NCBI GenBank assembly: GCA_028284665.1
Contig: JANQRG010000046.1
Span: forward strand, 284,337-348,336
Length of the DNA: 64,000 nucleotides
Reading direction: 5' to 3'
From: Croceivirga sp.
GTDB taxonomy: Bacteria > Bacteroidota > Bacteroidia > Flavobacteriales > Flavobacteriaceae
Positions 54,476-63,497 of the stretch are shown piece by piece (the first letter of the stretch is position 1; every line of letters starts with the position of its first letter). The notes beneath the pieces were generated by a model. The model was not told the origin of the DNA. It did no database searches and worked only from the letters and a program-made list of their open reading frames with translations. Both the position numbers and the translations under genes were made by a program.

Positions 54476-55402
54476 ATGGGTGCCAACCGTGCTACTACCC
54501 TTATTATTTTAGCATTCTTTGCTATTTACGTCATCTGGGGGTCTACCTATTTGCTCAATAAAATAGCGGTTGGGGAGCTCCCTCCATTTATGTTGGCAGG
54601 CGTCCGTTTTATCACTGCCGGATTACTCATTTTTGTAATAGCCCGCATTAGCGGAAAATCCATAAAGATCACGGCACGGCAGTTCCGGAATACGGTCATA
54701 GCAGGATTTTTGTTCCTGAGTTTTGGCAATGGGATAGTGGTTTGGGCCTTGCGGTTTGTGGATAGCGGATTTGCCGCTTTGGAAATCGCGGCACAACCCC
54801 TTGTGATCTTATTGATGATGTGGCTACTTCAGGGGAAAAAGATCCAACCGATGTCGATCGTAGGGGTGATTCTGGGGTTTATTGGGATTTATTTGCTGGT
54901 AGGTCAGGAAGAGATCATTGCCCGGGAAAATAGCGTATTGGGTATGATCATGATTTTTGCCTGCATGTGTAGTTGGGGCTATGGGAGCTTGTTTGTGGGA
55001 AAAGCGGACTTGCCTAAGAATTATTTTGTGAATACCGGCTATCAGATGTTTACCGGTGGTATCCTGCTGGGATTGATGAGCCTAGCCTTTGGGGAGCCCT
55101 GGTCCGCTCCCTGGGAGTGGAGTGGAAAAGTGCAATGGGTGATGGTATTACTGGTCCTTTTTGGAAGCATCGTTGCATTCACTTCTTTCAATTACCTTTT
55201 GCGGACGGTATCTCCGGAGAAAGTGGCGACTTCCACCTATGTAAACCCTATCGTCGCTTTGCTCTTAGGATGGTATTTTCTGGACGAAACCATTACAGTA
55301 CAGTCTCTTATGGCGGCAGTTATCCTACTAACAGGGGTCTATTTTATCAACACCACCAAAAAAATAGTTCTTTTTGCCCGTTTCAGAAAGCGAATGCACT
55401 AA
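54476..55402 (+). CDS. EamA-family (DMT) transporter
   Basis: A 308-aa membrane protein with ten predicted helices in two EamA repeats. The first repeat begins 'IYVIWGSTYLLNKIAVGELPPFMLAGVRF', the second carries 'FTSFNYLLRTVSPEKVATSTYVNPIVALLLGW'. These efflux or metabolite exporters act on small molecules such as amino acids or nucleosides; the substrate is unknown. Confidence 0.9.
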   Translation: MGANRATTLIILAFFAIYVIWGSTYLLNKIAVGELPPFMLAGVRFITAGLLIFVIARISGKSIKITARQFRNTVIAGFLFLSFGNGIVVWALRFVDSGFAALEIAAQPLVILLMMWLLQGKKIQPMSIVGVILGFIGIYLLVGQEEIIARENSVLGMIMIFACMCSWGYGSLFVGKADLPKNYFVNTGYQMFTGGILLGLMSLAFGEPWSAPWEWSGKVQWVMVLLVLFGSIVAFTSFNYLLRTVSPEKVATSTYVNPIVALLLGWYFLDETITVQSLMAAVILLTGVYFINTTKKIVLFARFRKRMH

Positions 55403-55410
55403 ATTGAGGT

Positions 55411-56124
55411 ATGAAGTTCAAGGATAGGATATTCTACTACAGTTGCTTTGCGGCAAGTCTAGTACTGCTTAGTAGCACCATGGGGTGTGGGATTGAAGCG
55501 AGTAGCAGCCTGTTCAATGGTGAAGATCTGGATGGGTGGTACATGGACGTTCCCTTGCTGGACAGCCTTCCAGAGGCTAGAAAGCCTTTTGTAGTTCGGG
55601 AAGGGATGCTGGTCTCCCTGGGGGAACCCAGAGGGCATTTGCTCACAACGGAGGAATATCAGAATTATCGCCTGGAAGTAGAATATCGCTTTCCCGGACA
55701 AGGTGGAAATTGTGGGGTCCTGGTCCATGCCTCAACGCCCAGAGCGCTGTATAGTATGCTTCCGAGATCCATAGAGGTACAAATGGAGCATGGCAATGTG
55801 GGGGATTTTTGGGTCATTGTAGAGGACATTGAAGTAGATAATATGGTTGCTCGAAGGGGGCCAAGAGCGCAATGGGGCACTGTAGAAGGTGCCAATCGAA
55901 GAATAGTTAACCTTACGGATAATGCTGAAAAACCGCTTGGAGAATGGAATGCTATAATGATTGAATGTTTGGGAAGTGAGATCAAGGTGTGGGTTAATGG
56001 TGAGTTGGTCAATTACGGTTTTAATTCCACGGTACGCCACGGCAAAATCGCCCTTCAGGCGGAGGGGGCTGAAGTAGAATTTAGAAAGCTGGTACTTACC
56101 CCAATTGAAGAACTTACCCGGTAA
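55411..56124 (+). CDS. DUF1080 lipoprotein
   Basis: A 237-aa lipoprotein (Cys in STMGCG). The DUF1080 core is 'LFNGEDLDGWYMD', 'YRLEVEYRFPGQGGNCGVLVHA', 'SIEVQMEHGNVGDFWVI', 'GEWNAIMIECLGSEIKVWVNGELV'. Lectin-like fold, possibly acting on keto-sugars. Shorter than the 28131 paralog, lacking its N-terminal domain. Confidence 0.85.
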   Translation: MKFKDRIFYYSCFAASLVLLSSTMGCGIEASSSLFNGEDLDGWYMDVPLLDSLPEARKPFVVREGMLVSLGEPRGHLLTTEEYQNYRLEVEYRFPGQGGNCGVLVHASTPRALYSMLPRSIEVQMEHGNVGDFWVIVEDIEVDNMVARRGPRAQWGTVEGANRRIVNLTDNAEKPLGEWNAIMIECLGSEIKVWVNGELVNYGFNSTVRHGKIALQAEGAEVEFRKLVLTPIEELTR

Positions 56125-56190
56125 AAGGGCGAATACCGGATAGTTGTACAATTCACTACATAAAGTGTCCTGTTCATTACAATTCGTTTT

Positions 56191-56218
56191 TTTTGTTTAA
56201 AGACTCCTATGATATTTG
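56191..56218 (+). promoter_or_regulatory. Candidate promoter of the SDHH-repeat/LytS operon
   Basis: A T-run ending TTTTG (56191-56195) as -33 element is followed after 15 nt by GATATTTG (56211-56218), close to TAnnTTTG. It lies 30 bp upstream of the ATG at 56248. Confidence 0.35.
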
Positions 56219-56247
56219 TGCCATCATCAATCAAAAAACGAACAATC

Positions 56248-57696
56248 ATGAATCAGGCAGTTAAAATCGGAGTCACTATATTGACTAAGGCTATTTTGCT
56301 AATAGCCCTTTTTTGTGTCTCTCAACTAGAAGCGCAGCGGAGGAGCACTTCCGTAAACGTCAATAGCAATGGGAAGACCACAATTTCCATCAAGAACGGT
56401 TTTGGTAATAATTTTTCCATTGAGTACCAAGGAGATATCACCCTTTCGGATGACGATACCGATGTAGTGGACATCTCCAGAGGCGGCTATATGGAAATCA
56501 AAAAATCGGCGTTTGGCAACCGCAGGCGCATCTTTATGGAGCCCGACAATAGCGGGCAACTCATAAAGAAGTATTATGTTGGAGGTTCACAGCGCAGTTT
56601 TGATATAGAAGGAAAGAAATGGCTGGCCGAGATCTTGTTAGAGGTCGTACGTTCTACCACCTTAGGATCGGAGAAAAGGGTCGATCGCATGTACAAAAAA
56701 GGAGGGTATTATCCTGTATTAAAAGAGGTAGATCAGATTACAAGTGATTATGTACAAGCCCGCTACCTTAAACTATTGTTAGATAGGAACCTGGATGAGA
56801 AGGGTTTGGTAGCTACCCTAAAAAGGGTAGGGGATATTGATTCCGATCATCACAAGGCAAGTATTCTAAAGTACAATACAACATCCTTTCTATCCACGCC
56901 CGAAACCACTACGGGATACATCCGAGCAGCTTCCAGAATAGATTCGGATCATCATACGGCCACGGTACTGATCCCGGCACTTAATGAAACTTCCATTTCA
57001 GATACCCAGATAAAGGCATTGCTTGAAATTGTCCGGGACATTGATTCGGATCATCACAAAGCTACCGTATTGATCAAATCCCTCGAAAGCCGGTCCTTAC
57101 CACCTGAAAGTTTTAAGTTACTGCTAACAACAGCGGCTACGATCGATTCGGACCATCATACCGCCTCGGTATTGAAAAGAGCGCTTTCCGATACGGATCT
57201 TTCAGCAAGTGAAGAACAAACGGTACTTGCCACTATCGAAAATATAGATTCCGATCATCATATTGCCAGTGTACTCATTGAAATGCTGAAAAACCCTTTG
57301 CAAGAAGAATCGCTGGTACGTCTTTTAGGGGAAGTGGATCGTGAGATGTCCTCGGATATGCACAAAGCTACGGTGTTGGCCAGGGTCATTCAGCGGCAAA
57401 ATGTAAAACAAGGGCTTGACGCCTTTTTGGATACACTTACAGATATCGATTCGGACCATCATAAAGCAGAAGTGTTTCAAAGGCTTTCCAAAGAGACCTT
57501 TGAGGCCAACCAACTCATTGCCATAGTGAGAGCAACCGGCAGTATTAATTCAGACCATCATCACGCTGCCTCCCTGATCAGTTTTGCTCCAGCCGTATCC
57601 AATGCCGGACAAAGGGTGAAAGATGCGTATTTGGAAGCCGCCGAGAGGATTTCCTCAGATTCCCATATGGGTAAGGCCGTAAGAGCCATTCGTTAG
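56248..57696 (+). CDS. Secreted protein with about ten SDHH-type helical repeats
   Basis: A 482-aa protein with a signal peptide (ending QLEAQ). An N-terminal beta-rich part (30-150) includes 'GGYMEIKKSAFGNRRRIFMEP'. From about 165 to the end come about ten tandem repeats of 33-36 residues, each centred on I-[DNS]-S-D-H-H-x-A-x-V-L (IDSDHHKASIL, IDSDHHTATVL, IDSDHHKATVL, IDSDHHTASVL, IDSDHHIASVL, MSSDMHKATVL, IDSDHHKAEVF, INSDHHHAASL and outer variants). The regular His pairs could bind metals; the repeats look HEAT-like. From memory the layout resembles tails of BlaR1/M56-type proteins. ATG 56248 is preferred over 56209. Confidence 0.7.
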   Translation: MNQAVKIGVTILTKAILLIALFCVSQLEAQRRSTSVNVNSNGKTTISIKNGFGNNFSIEYQGDITLSDDDTDVVDISRGGYMEIKKSAFGNRRRIFMEPDNSGQLIKKYYVGGSQRSFDIEGKKWLAEILLEVVRSTTLGSEKRVDRMYKKGGYYPVLKEVDQITSDYVQARYLKLLLDRNLDEKGLVATLKRVGDIDSDHHKASILKYNTTSFLSTPETTTGYIRAASRIDSDHHTATVLIPALNETSISDTQIKALLEIVRDIDSDHHKATVLIKSLESRSLPPESFKLLLTTAATIDSDHHTASVLKRALSDTDLSASEEQTVLATIENIDSDHHIASVLIEMLKNPLQEESLVRLLGEVDREMSSDMHKATVLARVIQRQNVKQGLDAFLDTLTDIDSDHHKAEVFQRLSKETFEANQLIAIVRATGSINSDHHHAASLISFAPAVSNAGQRVKDAYLEAAERISSDSHMGKAVRAIR

Positions 57697-57758
57697 GCAA
57701 CTTTGGGCTTCAGCATGATCTTCGCTTAGAGAAGCATATTATTCCCTAATTTGGGATC

Positions 57759-58796
57759 ATGCAACAGGCCTTTAAACAACTACTACACCAACCCACCGTG
57801 AGAAAACACCTGAGCCTGTTTGTTATTGGTTTTACCCTGGGGGTACTTGTTTTCGGATTTGTCAATTTTGAACAGGTTCAAGACATAGCACCGACCATTC
57901 TAAGCGGGCTCTTGGGGGTTTTCCTGGTATACCTTACCGTCTATTCCAACACGCCCTTAAACCGTTTCTTCCCTTGGAAAAAATGGACCGGTATCCGGCT
58001 CCTCCTAGGTATCTTGTGGAATAGTATTTCTGGTGGTTTTCTTATTTTTCTTAGCGTATGGGGCTATTCCCTTACACAGGGAAAAAGAGTAATAACAAAG
58101 GCGATGGAAAACGACATGCCCGTTAAACTCGGGATATTGTTGTTTTGTGGTGCTCTTATTTACAATGTATTCTACTTTGCGTTTTACTCCTACAACCAAT
58201 ACACCCAGGAACAGCTGCAAACGCTGCGTTCACAACGTAAACAATCCGAGCTACAGTTGGCAGCACTAAAATCGCAACTAAGCCCGCACTTTTTGTTCAA
58301 TTGCATGAATTCCTTGTCCGCCTTGTTCCAATCCGATATCGAAAAGGCGGAAAGCTTTATTCGGGCTATGGCAAAGTCCTATCAATATATCCTGGAACAG
58401 TATTCTTCTTCCCTGATTACCGTGAAAGAAGAATTGGAGTTTGTACATTCTTACGGATTTCTTTTAAAGACCCGGTTTGGCGAAGGGTTTCAGCTTAAGG
58501 TAGCCCTGGAAGCGGAACACCTGGAAAGCAAGATCCCGCCTTTAACCCTTCAGATCCTTGTAGAGAACGCTTTAAAACACAATACCGTGAGCAGCACTGA
58601 TCCGGTTACCGTGAGTATTCGAGCCAACGGGAAGGAATTACAGGTAACCAACAATAAGATCCCCAAAACTGCACATCCCCCTTCCACAGGGATCGGTTTA
58701 CGGAATATTGCAGCGCGCTATGCCATTTTATCCAAGTCGAGAATCCAAATTACCGATGCTAAAGAATTTACAGTAATCTTACCACTACTGTCATGA
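57759..58796 (+). CDS. LytS-type sensor histidine kinase
   Basis: A 345-aa kinase. About four membrane segments occupy 15-145. The phospho-accepting His177 lies in SPHFLFN (176-181 region); the ATPase part has N270 in LVENALKHN and GIGLRNIAARY (311-321). This is the His_kinase/LytS family, which pairs with LytTR regulators; the partner is two genes downstream. Overlaps the next gene by 4 bp (ATGA). Confidence 0.9.
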   Translation: MQQAFKQLLHQPTVRKHLSLFVIGFTLGVLVFGFVNFEQVQDIAPTILSGLLGVFLVYLTVYSNTPLNRFFPWKKWTGIRLLLGILWNSISGGFLIFLSVWGYSLTQGKRVITKAMENDMPVKLGILLFCGALIYNVFYFAFYSYNQYTQEQLQTLRSQRKQSELQLAALKSQLSPHFLFNCMNSLSALFQSDIEKAESFIRAMAKSYQYILEQYSSSLITVKEELEFVHSYGFLLKTRFGEGFQLKVALEAEHLESKIPPLTLQILVENALKHNTVSSTDPVTVSIRANGKELQVTNNKIPKTAHPPSTGIGLRNIAARYAILSKSRIQITDAKEFTVILPLLS

Positions 58797-59833
58797 GGAC
58801 CCGACTCTTTGTACATCATCCAATGTTTCGGATATTTAGTCCTCTTTTTGGGGGGACACTGGTATACCTACTTATACTGCTCCTCAACAACTCCATAGCT
58901 GTTTTACAAGAGACATTTTTAGGGCAGGAATTGTATGTCTGCATCGGGTTAGCCTATCTTATCCAGGAATTCTCCCGTGCCTCCTTAGTATTTTTCCAGC
59001 GGTTAGAGCGACCGAAGTCGTTTCTGCTAAAAGTAGGACTTCAGGTGGTCAGCTCCATAATTATCACGATACTACTGGTTTCGCTTTTTATGTACTTTTA
59101 CTTTAAGTACTTGCTGCTCTATACGCCTAATACCCGGGAGTTATTTATCTTCAATAGTATCTTTTCCTTTATTACGCTACTCTATGTGGTGGTATACCTG
59201 GGGCATTATTTTCTATATCGACGAAACACTGAAAAGATTGAAAAAGAAGTCGCTGCCAAACAGGCGGTAGAAACCGATTTTGTTGCGTTTAAAAGAGGGA
59301 TAAATCCGGATTTATTGTTTGAAAGCCTTGAAGCAATGATCGTGGTAATGAAGGTAGATCCCTGGAAAGCGGAAGCCTTGTCGGACAATTTTTCCACCAT
59401 TTATCGCTATATCTTATCCAGGAAAGCCCGGGAAGTTGTCCCTATAGCTGAAGAAGTCGCAATTCTTGATACTTTGGTTACCTTATTTAATCGACTGCCG
59501 TATCGCAAGATTTCCCTGGAACAAGCTGCCCTTAGTGAAACCTGGGTGGTCCCTTCAAGCCTCCTAACACTTGTAGAACGCATTATACGCACCACAATTG
59601 CCGCAGAGGATAGTCCTTTGACCATTAGCATCCAGGAAGAAAAGGAGCACATCGCAGTACGCTACACCCCTGAAGAGAAGTTACAGCACCAACTGGATGT
59701 TCAAAGTATCGCAGACCTCGCACACACCTACCGTTACTATAGCGAAGATCCGATACGTATTCGAAATGACCAGGAGGGGACAAAAACCATTCAACTACCA
59801 AAACTGAACTATCATGAAAGTAGCCATCCTTGA
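58793..59833 (+). CDS. Degenerate LytS-like protein (pseudokinase)
   Basis: A 346-aa protein with the same layout as the preceding kinase: membrane helices (about 20-140), then a region aligning with its catalytic part. The phospho-accepting motif is NPDLLFE (171-177), with Asp173 where the His should be, and the N-box is VERIIRTT, lacking the Mg-binding Asn. The G box is not recognisable. It therefore cannot be an active kinase by family rules. It overlaps the previous gene by 4 bp and the LytTR gene by 20 bp, so it is made together with both and may act as a partner subunit or receptor. Confidence 0.8.
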   Translation: MRTRLFVHHPMFRIFSPLFGGTLVYLLILLLNNSIAVLQETFLGQELYVCIGLAYLIQEFSRASLVFFQRLERPKSFLLKVGLQVVSSIIITILLVSLFMYFYFKYLLLYTPNTRELFIFNSIFSFITLLYVVVYLGHYFLYRRNTEKIEKEVAAKQAVETDFVAFKRGINPDLLFESLEAMIVVMKVDPWKAEALSDNFSTIYRYILSRKAREVVPIAEEVAILDTLVTLFNRLPYRKISLEQAALSETWVVPSSLLTLVERIIRTTIAAEDSPLTISIQEEKEHIAVRYTPEEKLQHQLDVQSIADLAHTYRYYSEDPIRIRNDQEGTKTIQLPKLNYHESSHP

Positions 59834-60572
59834 AGACGAGCCCCTGGCAGCTGAAAAACTAAGCCGCTATCTGCAAAAATGCGATCCTATGATAGAGGTG
59901 ATTCAAGTACTGGAATCCCTGGAAAAAGCGATTCCCTGGATACGCGAACACAATGCCGGGATCGATCTTTATTTTATGGATGTACAATTGACCGATGGGC
60001 TAAGCTTTGATATCTTTTCCGAAGTACAAATTGATAAGCCCGTGATTTTCACTACGGCTTTTGATGAATTTGCCATTGATGCCTTTAAGGTGAATAGCAT
60101 CGATTACCTGCTAAAGCCCATTACCTTTACCGACCTGTCTACCGCCTTAAAAAAATTAAGATCCCTGCAACGGCAATTTTCCAGCGGGGAACAGCTCGCC
60201 CCGGTAGTGAAGGAATTGGCGCGAAAAGCGTATAAAGATCGTTTCCTGATACGTATTGGCAACCATATCAAAGCTGTATCAAGCCAGGATGTTTTGCTGT
60301 TCTATGCCGAGGGCAGGGATGTTTCCCTTATGAATACCGATGGGAAATCCTACCTGATCGACTTTACCATTGAAGCGCTGCTGCCGTTGTTAGACCCCCA
60401 GCACTTTTTTCGCGTCAATAGGAGTTATATTGTGGCCCTGGACGCCATCGCTGACGTGGTGGTGTACTCCAGCCGACGTTTGCGACTCTACCTCAAACAG
60501 CCTTTCGAAAAGGAAATTGTGGTGAGCCGGGAAAAGGTGGCAGAATTCAAACAATGGTTTGAAGGGAACTGA
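59814..60572 (+). CDS. LytTR-family response regulator
   Basis: A 252-aa regulator. The receiver has D8/E9 region 'ILEDEP', phospho-acceptor D56 in FMDVQLTDG and Lys in LLKPI. The C-terminal LytTR DNA-binding domain (about 140-252) includes 'RFLIRIGNHIKAVSSQDVLLFYAEGRDV' and 'HFFRVNRSYIVALDAI'. It is the likely target of the kinase at 57759. Confidence 0.93.
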   Translation: MKVAILEDEPLAAEKLSRYLQKCDPMIEVIQVLESLEKAIPWIREHNAGIDLYFMDVQLTDGLSFDIFSEVQIDKPVIFTTAFDEFAIDAFKVNSIDYLLKPITFTDLSTALKKLRSLQRQFSSGEQLAPVVKELARKAYKDRFLIRIGNHIKAVSSQDVLLFYAEGRDVSLMNTDGKSYLIDFTIEALLPLLDPQHFFRVNRSYIVALDAIADVVVYSSRRLRLYLKQPFEKEIVVSREKVAEFKQWFEGN

Positions 60573-60662
60573 TCCGATATAAAAACGTAATCGGCTAAAT
60601 TACAGTCTTCTCATAGCTTCAAACCGCTCTCATTTAGTGGACTCCTTTTCGTATTTTTGAGT

Positions 60663-61157
60663 ATGCGCGGGAGTATATTACATCTGATGGTCTTGTTTCC
60701 TTTGTTGCTTCCGGCACAGCAAACACTTTCTAAGAAAGAGAAGCGCGAACAACGCAAACTAGAAAAGCTTTGGGAGCAACATCAGGAGGTGGTACTGGCC
60801 GTTAAGGATACCACTTTTAGTTTCTTCCCGTACAAGATCACTTCTGGGACAAAAATCGGGGATGATGCAGGCATGTTTACGGTCAAAAAGAATTCCGTGA
60901 CTTTTATTAATGTATATCTCCCTGGGGTTAGCAATGATCCTTATGAGCGTATAGCGTCTCACTACACCACACTAGAACAATTCGCAACACAACAAGAACC
61001 CACTACAGAAGACGTCGTTACTTCCTTTGGTTTTTCCTATCAAAATGTGGCCTATACTTTTATTTTCGAAAAGGCAAAAAGTCAACAATGGGCCATAGGT
61101 AAATTATATAAAAGAGCGGTACTGATCGGCACCTATGAAGGTGCATTAAAACCTTAG
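60663..61157 (+). CDS. Small secreted protein of unknown function
   Basis: A 164-aa protein with a signal peptide (ending LLLPAQ) and then a very basic, Lys/Glu-rich stretch (KKEKREQRKLEKL). The rest is beta-rich with 'FSFFPYKITSGTKIGDDAGMF'. No family recognised. ATG 60663 is preferred over an upstream TTG at 60657. It lies 3 bp before the amidohydrolase gene, so the two are likely co-transcribed. Confidence 0.6.
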   Translation: MRGSILHLMVLFPLLLPAQQTLSKKEKREQRKLEKLWEQHQEVVLAVKDTTFSFFPYKITSGTKIGDDAGMFTVKKNSVTFINVYLPGVSNDPYERIASHYTTLEQFATQQEPTTEDVVTSFGFSYQNVAYTFIFEKAKSQQWAIGKLYKRAVLIGTYEGALKP

Positions 61158-61160
61158 CTT

Positions 61161-62810
61161 ATGCGATTATTTAGCACTAAAATGTATTTCTATTTTGTCC
61201 TGGTATGTATCACTATATCCTGCCAAAGCCCTACACAGTTTGATCAGGTCCTTCAGGACGCGCTCATTTACGATGGGAACGGGGAAGCGCCCTATCGTGG
61301 GGATATTGGCATTGTTGCAGATACCATAGCCGCAATAGCCGCGTCCAATACCCTTCAAGGGAAAGCGATACTACCTCTAAATGGGATGGCCACAGCTCCC
61401 GGGTTTATCAATATGTTGAGCTGGGCTAATGTGGCCTTGTTGGAAGACGGTCGTTCGCAAAGCGATATCCGACAGGGGGTTACGCTTGAGATTATGGGAG
61501 AGGGACGATCCATGGGCCCTTTGAGTGAGGACATGAAACAGGAAATGCTGGAGAACCAAGGGGATATCAAGTTTGATATCAACTGGACGTCATTAGGGGA
61601 ATACCTCCAATACCTGGAGGATAAGGGAGTGTCTACCAATGTGGCTTCCTTTGTCGGTAATGGCACCCTTAGACGGCATGTGATCGGTTATGAAAATCGC
61701 CCGGCTACCCCGGAGGAATTAGAGCAAATGAAGGTCCTAACCCGCGAGGCCATGGAACAAGGGGCTGTAGGCATTTCAAGTGCCCTCCTCTATGCCCCCA
61801 GTATGTACGCCAGTACCGAGGAATTGATTGCCCTGGCTAAGGAAGCCGCAAAGTACGACGGCATGTACATTTCCCACATTCGCAATGAGGGGGATTATCT
61901 ATTGGAGAGCCTGGATGAACTGTTGGAAATTGCCCGGGAGGCCGACATTCGTTCCGAGGTGTACCATCTAAAAGCTTCAGCACAACGGAATTGGCAGAAA
62001 CTCGATACGGCTATTGCCAAAATTGATTCGGCAAGAGCTGCAGGTTTACCGGTTGGCGCAGATATCTATACGTACAATGCCAGTTCTACCGGAATACACG
62101 TGCAGTTGCCCGATTGGGCTCGGGAAGGCGGGATCGCTGCAATGTTGGAGCGCCTGGGGAATCCGCAAAACAGGAGAAAAGCCATTGCGGAGCTCGAATT
62201 CCGTAACGCTCCCGAAACGATCTTGCTAGTAGGCTTTCGATCCCAGGAACTTCGGAAATACATTGGAAAATACCTTACAGAAGTCGCAGCAGAGTGGGGG
62301 AGTTCCCCTGCTGAAACCCTGGTCGACTTACTATTGCAGGATCAGAGCCGTATCCAGGTGGTCTATTTTTCCATGTCTGAAGAGAACATCAAAAAGAAAC
62401 TGGCGCTCCCCTGGGTGAGTTTTTGTTCCGACGCCGGTTCATATACCAACGAAGGGGTGTTCATAAAACAAAGTACCCATCCCAGGGCCTATGGTTCCTT
62501 TATTCGTGTCTTAGGAAAATTTTCCAGGGATGAAGGGGTCATTTCCCTTGAAGAAGGGATCCGGAAGTTAACTTCACTGCCTGCCGACAATCTGAAATTG
62601 CCAAAACGCGGTAGGTTAGCTGTAGGGCATTATGCGGATATTGTGGTTTTTGACCCAGATGAAGTTACCGATAAGGCCACGTTTACCGATCCCCATCAAT
62701 ACGCCCAGGGGGTACTGCATGTATTTGTCAATGGGGAACAAGTACTTCAAAACGGGAAGCATACGGGCGCTACCCCAGGTCGTTTTATAAAAGGCCCGGG
62801 ATTCCGGTAG
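61161..62810 (+). CDS. D-aminoacylase-like amidohydrolase lacking the HxH metal motif
   Basis: A 549-aa lipoprotein (signal ends TISC, Cys21). It has the N-acyl-D-amino-acid deacylase layout: 'DALIYDGNGEAPYRGDIGI' and a barrel with 'ISHIRNEGDY' (His), 'VYHLKAS' (His) and 'FCSDAGSYTNEG' (Asp). In place of PGFIDxHxHxD it has GFINMLSWAN (81-90), so the N-terminal HxH pair is gone, and the usual Cys loop reads IMGEGRS. Metal binding may be reduced to one site. Substrate is unknown. Confidence 0.8.
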   Translation: MRLFSTKMYFYFVLVCITISCQSPTQFDQVLQDALIYDGNGEAPYRGDIGIVADTIAAIAASNTLQGKAILPLNGMATAPGFINMLSWANVALLEDGRSQSDIRQGVTLEIMGEGRSMGPLSEDMKQEMLENQGDIKFDINWTSLGEYLQYLEDKGVSTNVASFVGNGTLRRHVIGYENRPATPEELEQMKVLTREAMEQGAVGISSALLYAPSMYASTEELIALAKEAAKYDGMYISHIRNEGDYLLESLDELLEIAREADIRSEVYHLKASAQRNWQKLDTAIAKIDSARAAGLPVGADIYTYNASSTGIHVQLPDWAREGGIAAMLERLGNPQNRRKAIAELEFRNAPETILLVGFRSQELRKYIGKYLTEVAAEWGSSPAETLVDLLLQDQSRIQVVYFSMSEENIKKKLALPWVSFCSDAGSYTNEGVFIKQSTHPRAYGSFIRVLGKFSRDEGVISLEEGIRKLTSLPADNLKLPKRGRLAVGHYADIVVFDPDEVTDKATFTDPHQYAQGVLHVFVNGEQVLQNGKHTGATPGRFIKGPGFR

Positions 62811-62930
62811 CAATTCCGGGATACGAAGTGAGCACTACTGTTCCCTTTGGTATCGTAACCGTTTACACATTCCCGATTTTTGGCAAAGGTTTTGTGGAGT
62901 AATTTTGAAATGAACTCAAAAAACAAGCGT

Positions 62931-63497
62931 ATGAAAATGAAAGTTCTTGCCTTATACTGCATAGTCGTCCTCCTGCTCGCAGCTTGTAGCAGTCAGAAAG
63001 TCTCCCATACCGCTGCGGAAAAGGCACAATTAGAGGAAATGGTAACTGCCAAAACGTTCCGGTTACGTGCCCAATGGGCCAATCCCCTGGCCACAACGAG
63101 TGTAACCGCCATCGTCAATTCGGGACTATTGCTACCCGGGAGCAGTCCCAACCGGATTGATATCATTTCAACCACCGCCTATCTGGAAGTATCCCCGGAT
63201 AGTGTTAGTGCACAACTGCCGTATTACGGGGAACGTCAAATTGCCAATACCTACAACCCGGCGGACGTGGGCATCCAATTTAACGGCGCACCGGAGGATC
63301 TCAAAATTAAGTACAACGAAAAAAAGGACACCTACTTTTTTTCTTTCGATATTGTTAACGATCTGGGCGAAGGATTTAACGTTAACGGTACATTGTTCCC
63401 CAATTTAAAAACTAACTTTTACATCAATAGCTCCCAACGCTTCACTATAGGCTATTTTGGGGTGGTAACGGATACAAAAAAGGAAGAATTGCAGTAA
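62931..63497 (+). CDS. DUF4251 lipoprotein
   Basis: A 188-aa lipoprotein (MKMKVLALYCIVVLLLAACSS, lipobox LAAC). The body is DUF4251: an 'FRLRAQWANPLATTS' opening, 'DSVSAQLPYYGERQIANTYNPADVGIQF' and 'NSSQRFTIGYFGVV' at the end. Family function is unknown. A longer start (62880 TTG or 62910 ATG) exists, but 62931 gives the cleanest lipoprotein signal. Its stop shares a base with the next ATG. Confidence 0.8.
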   Translation: MKMKVLALYCIVVLLLAACSSQKVSHTAAEKAQLEEMVTAKTFRLRAQWANPLATTSVTAIVNSGLLLPGSSPNRIDIISTTAYLEVSPDSVSAQLPYYGERQIANTYNPADVGIQFNGAPEDLKIKYNEKKDTYFFSFDIVNDLGEGFNVNGTLFPNLKTNFYINSSQRFTIGYFGVVTDTKKEELQ

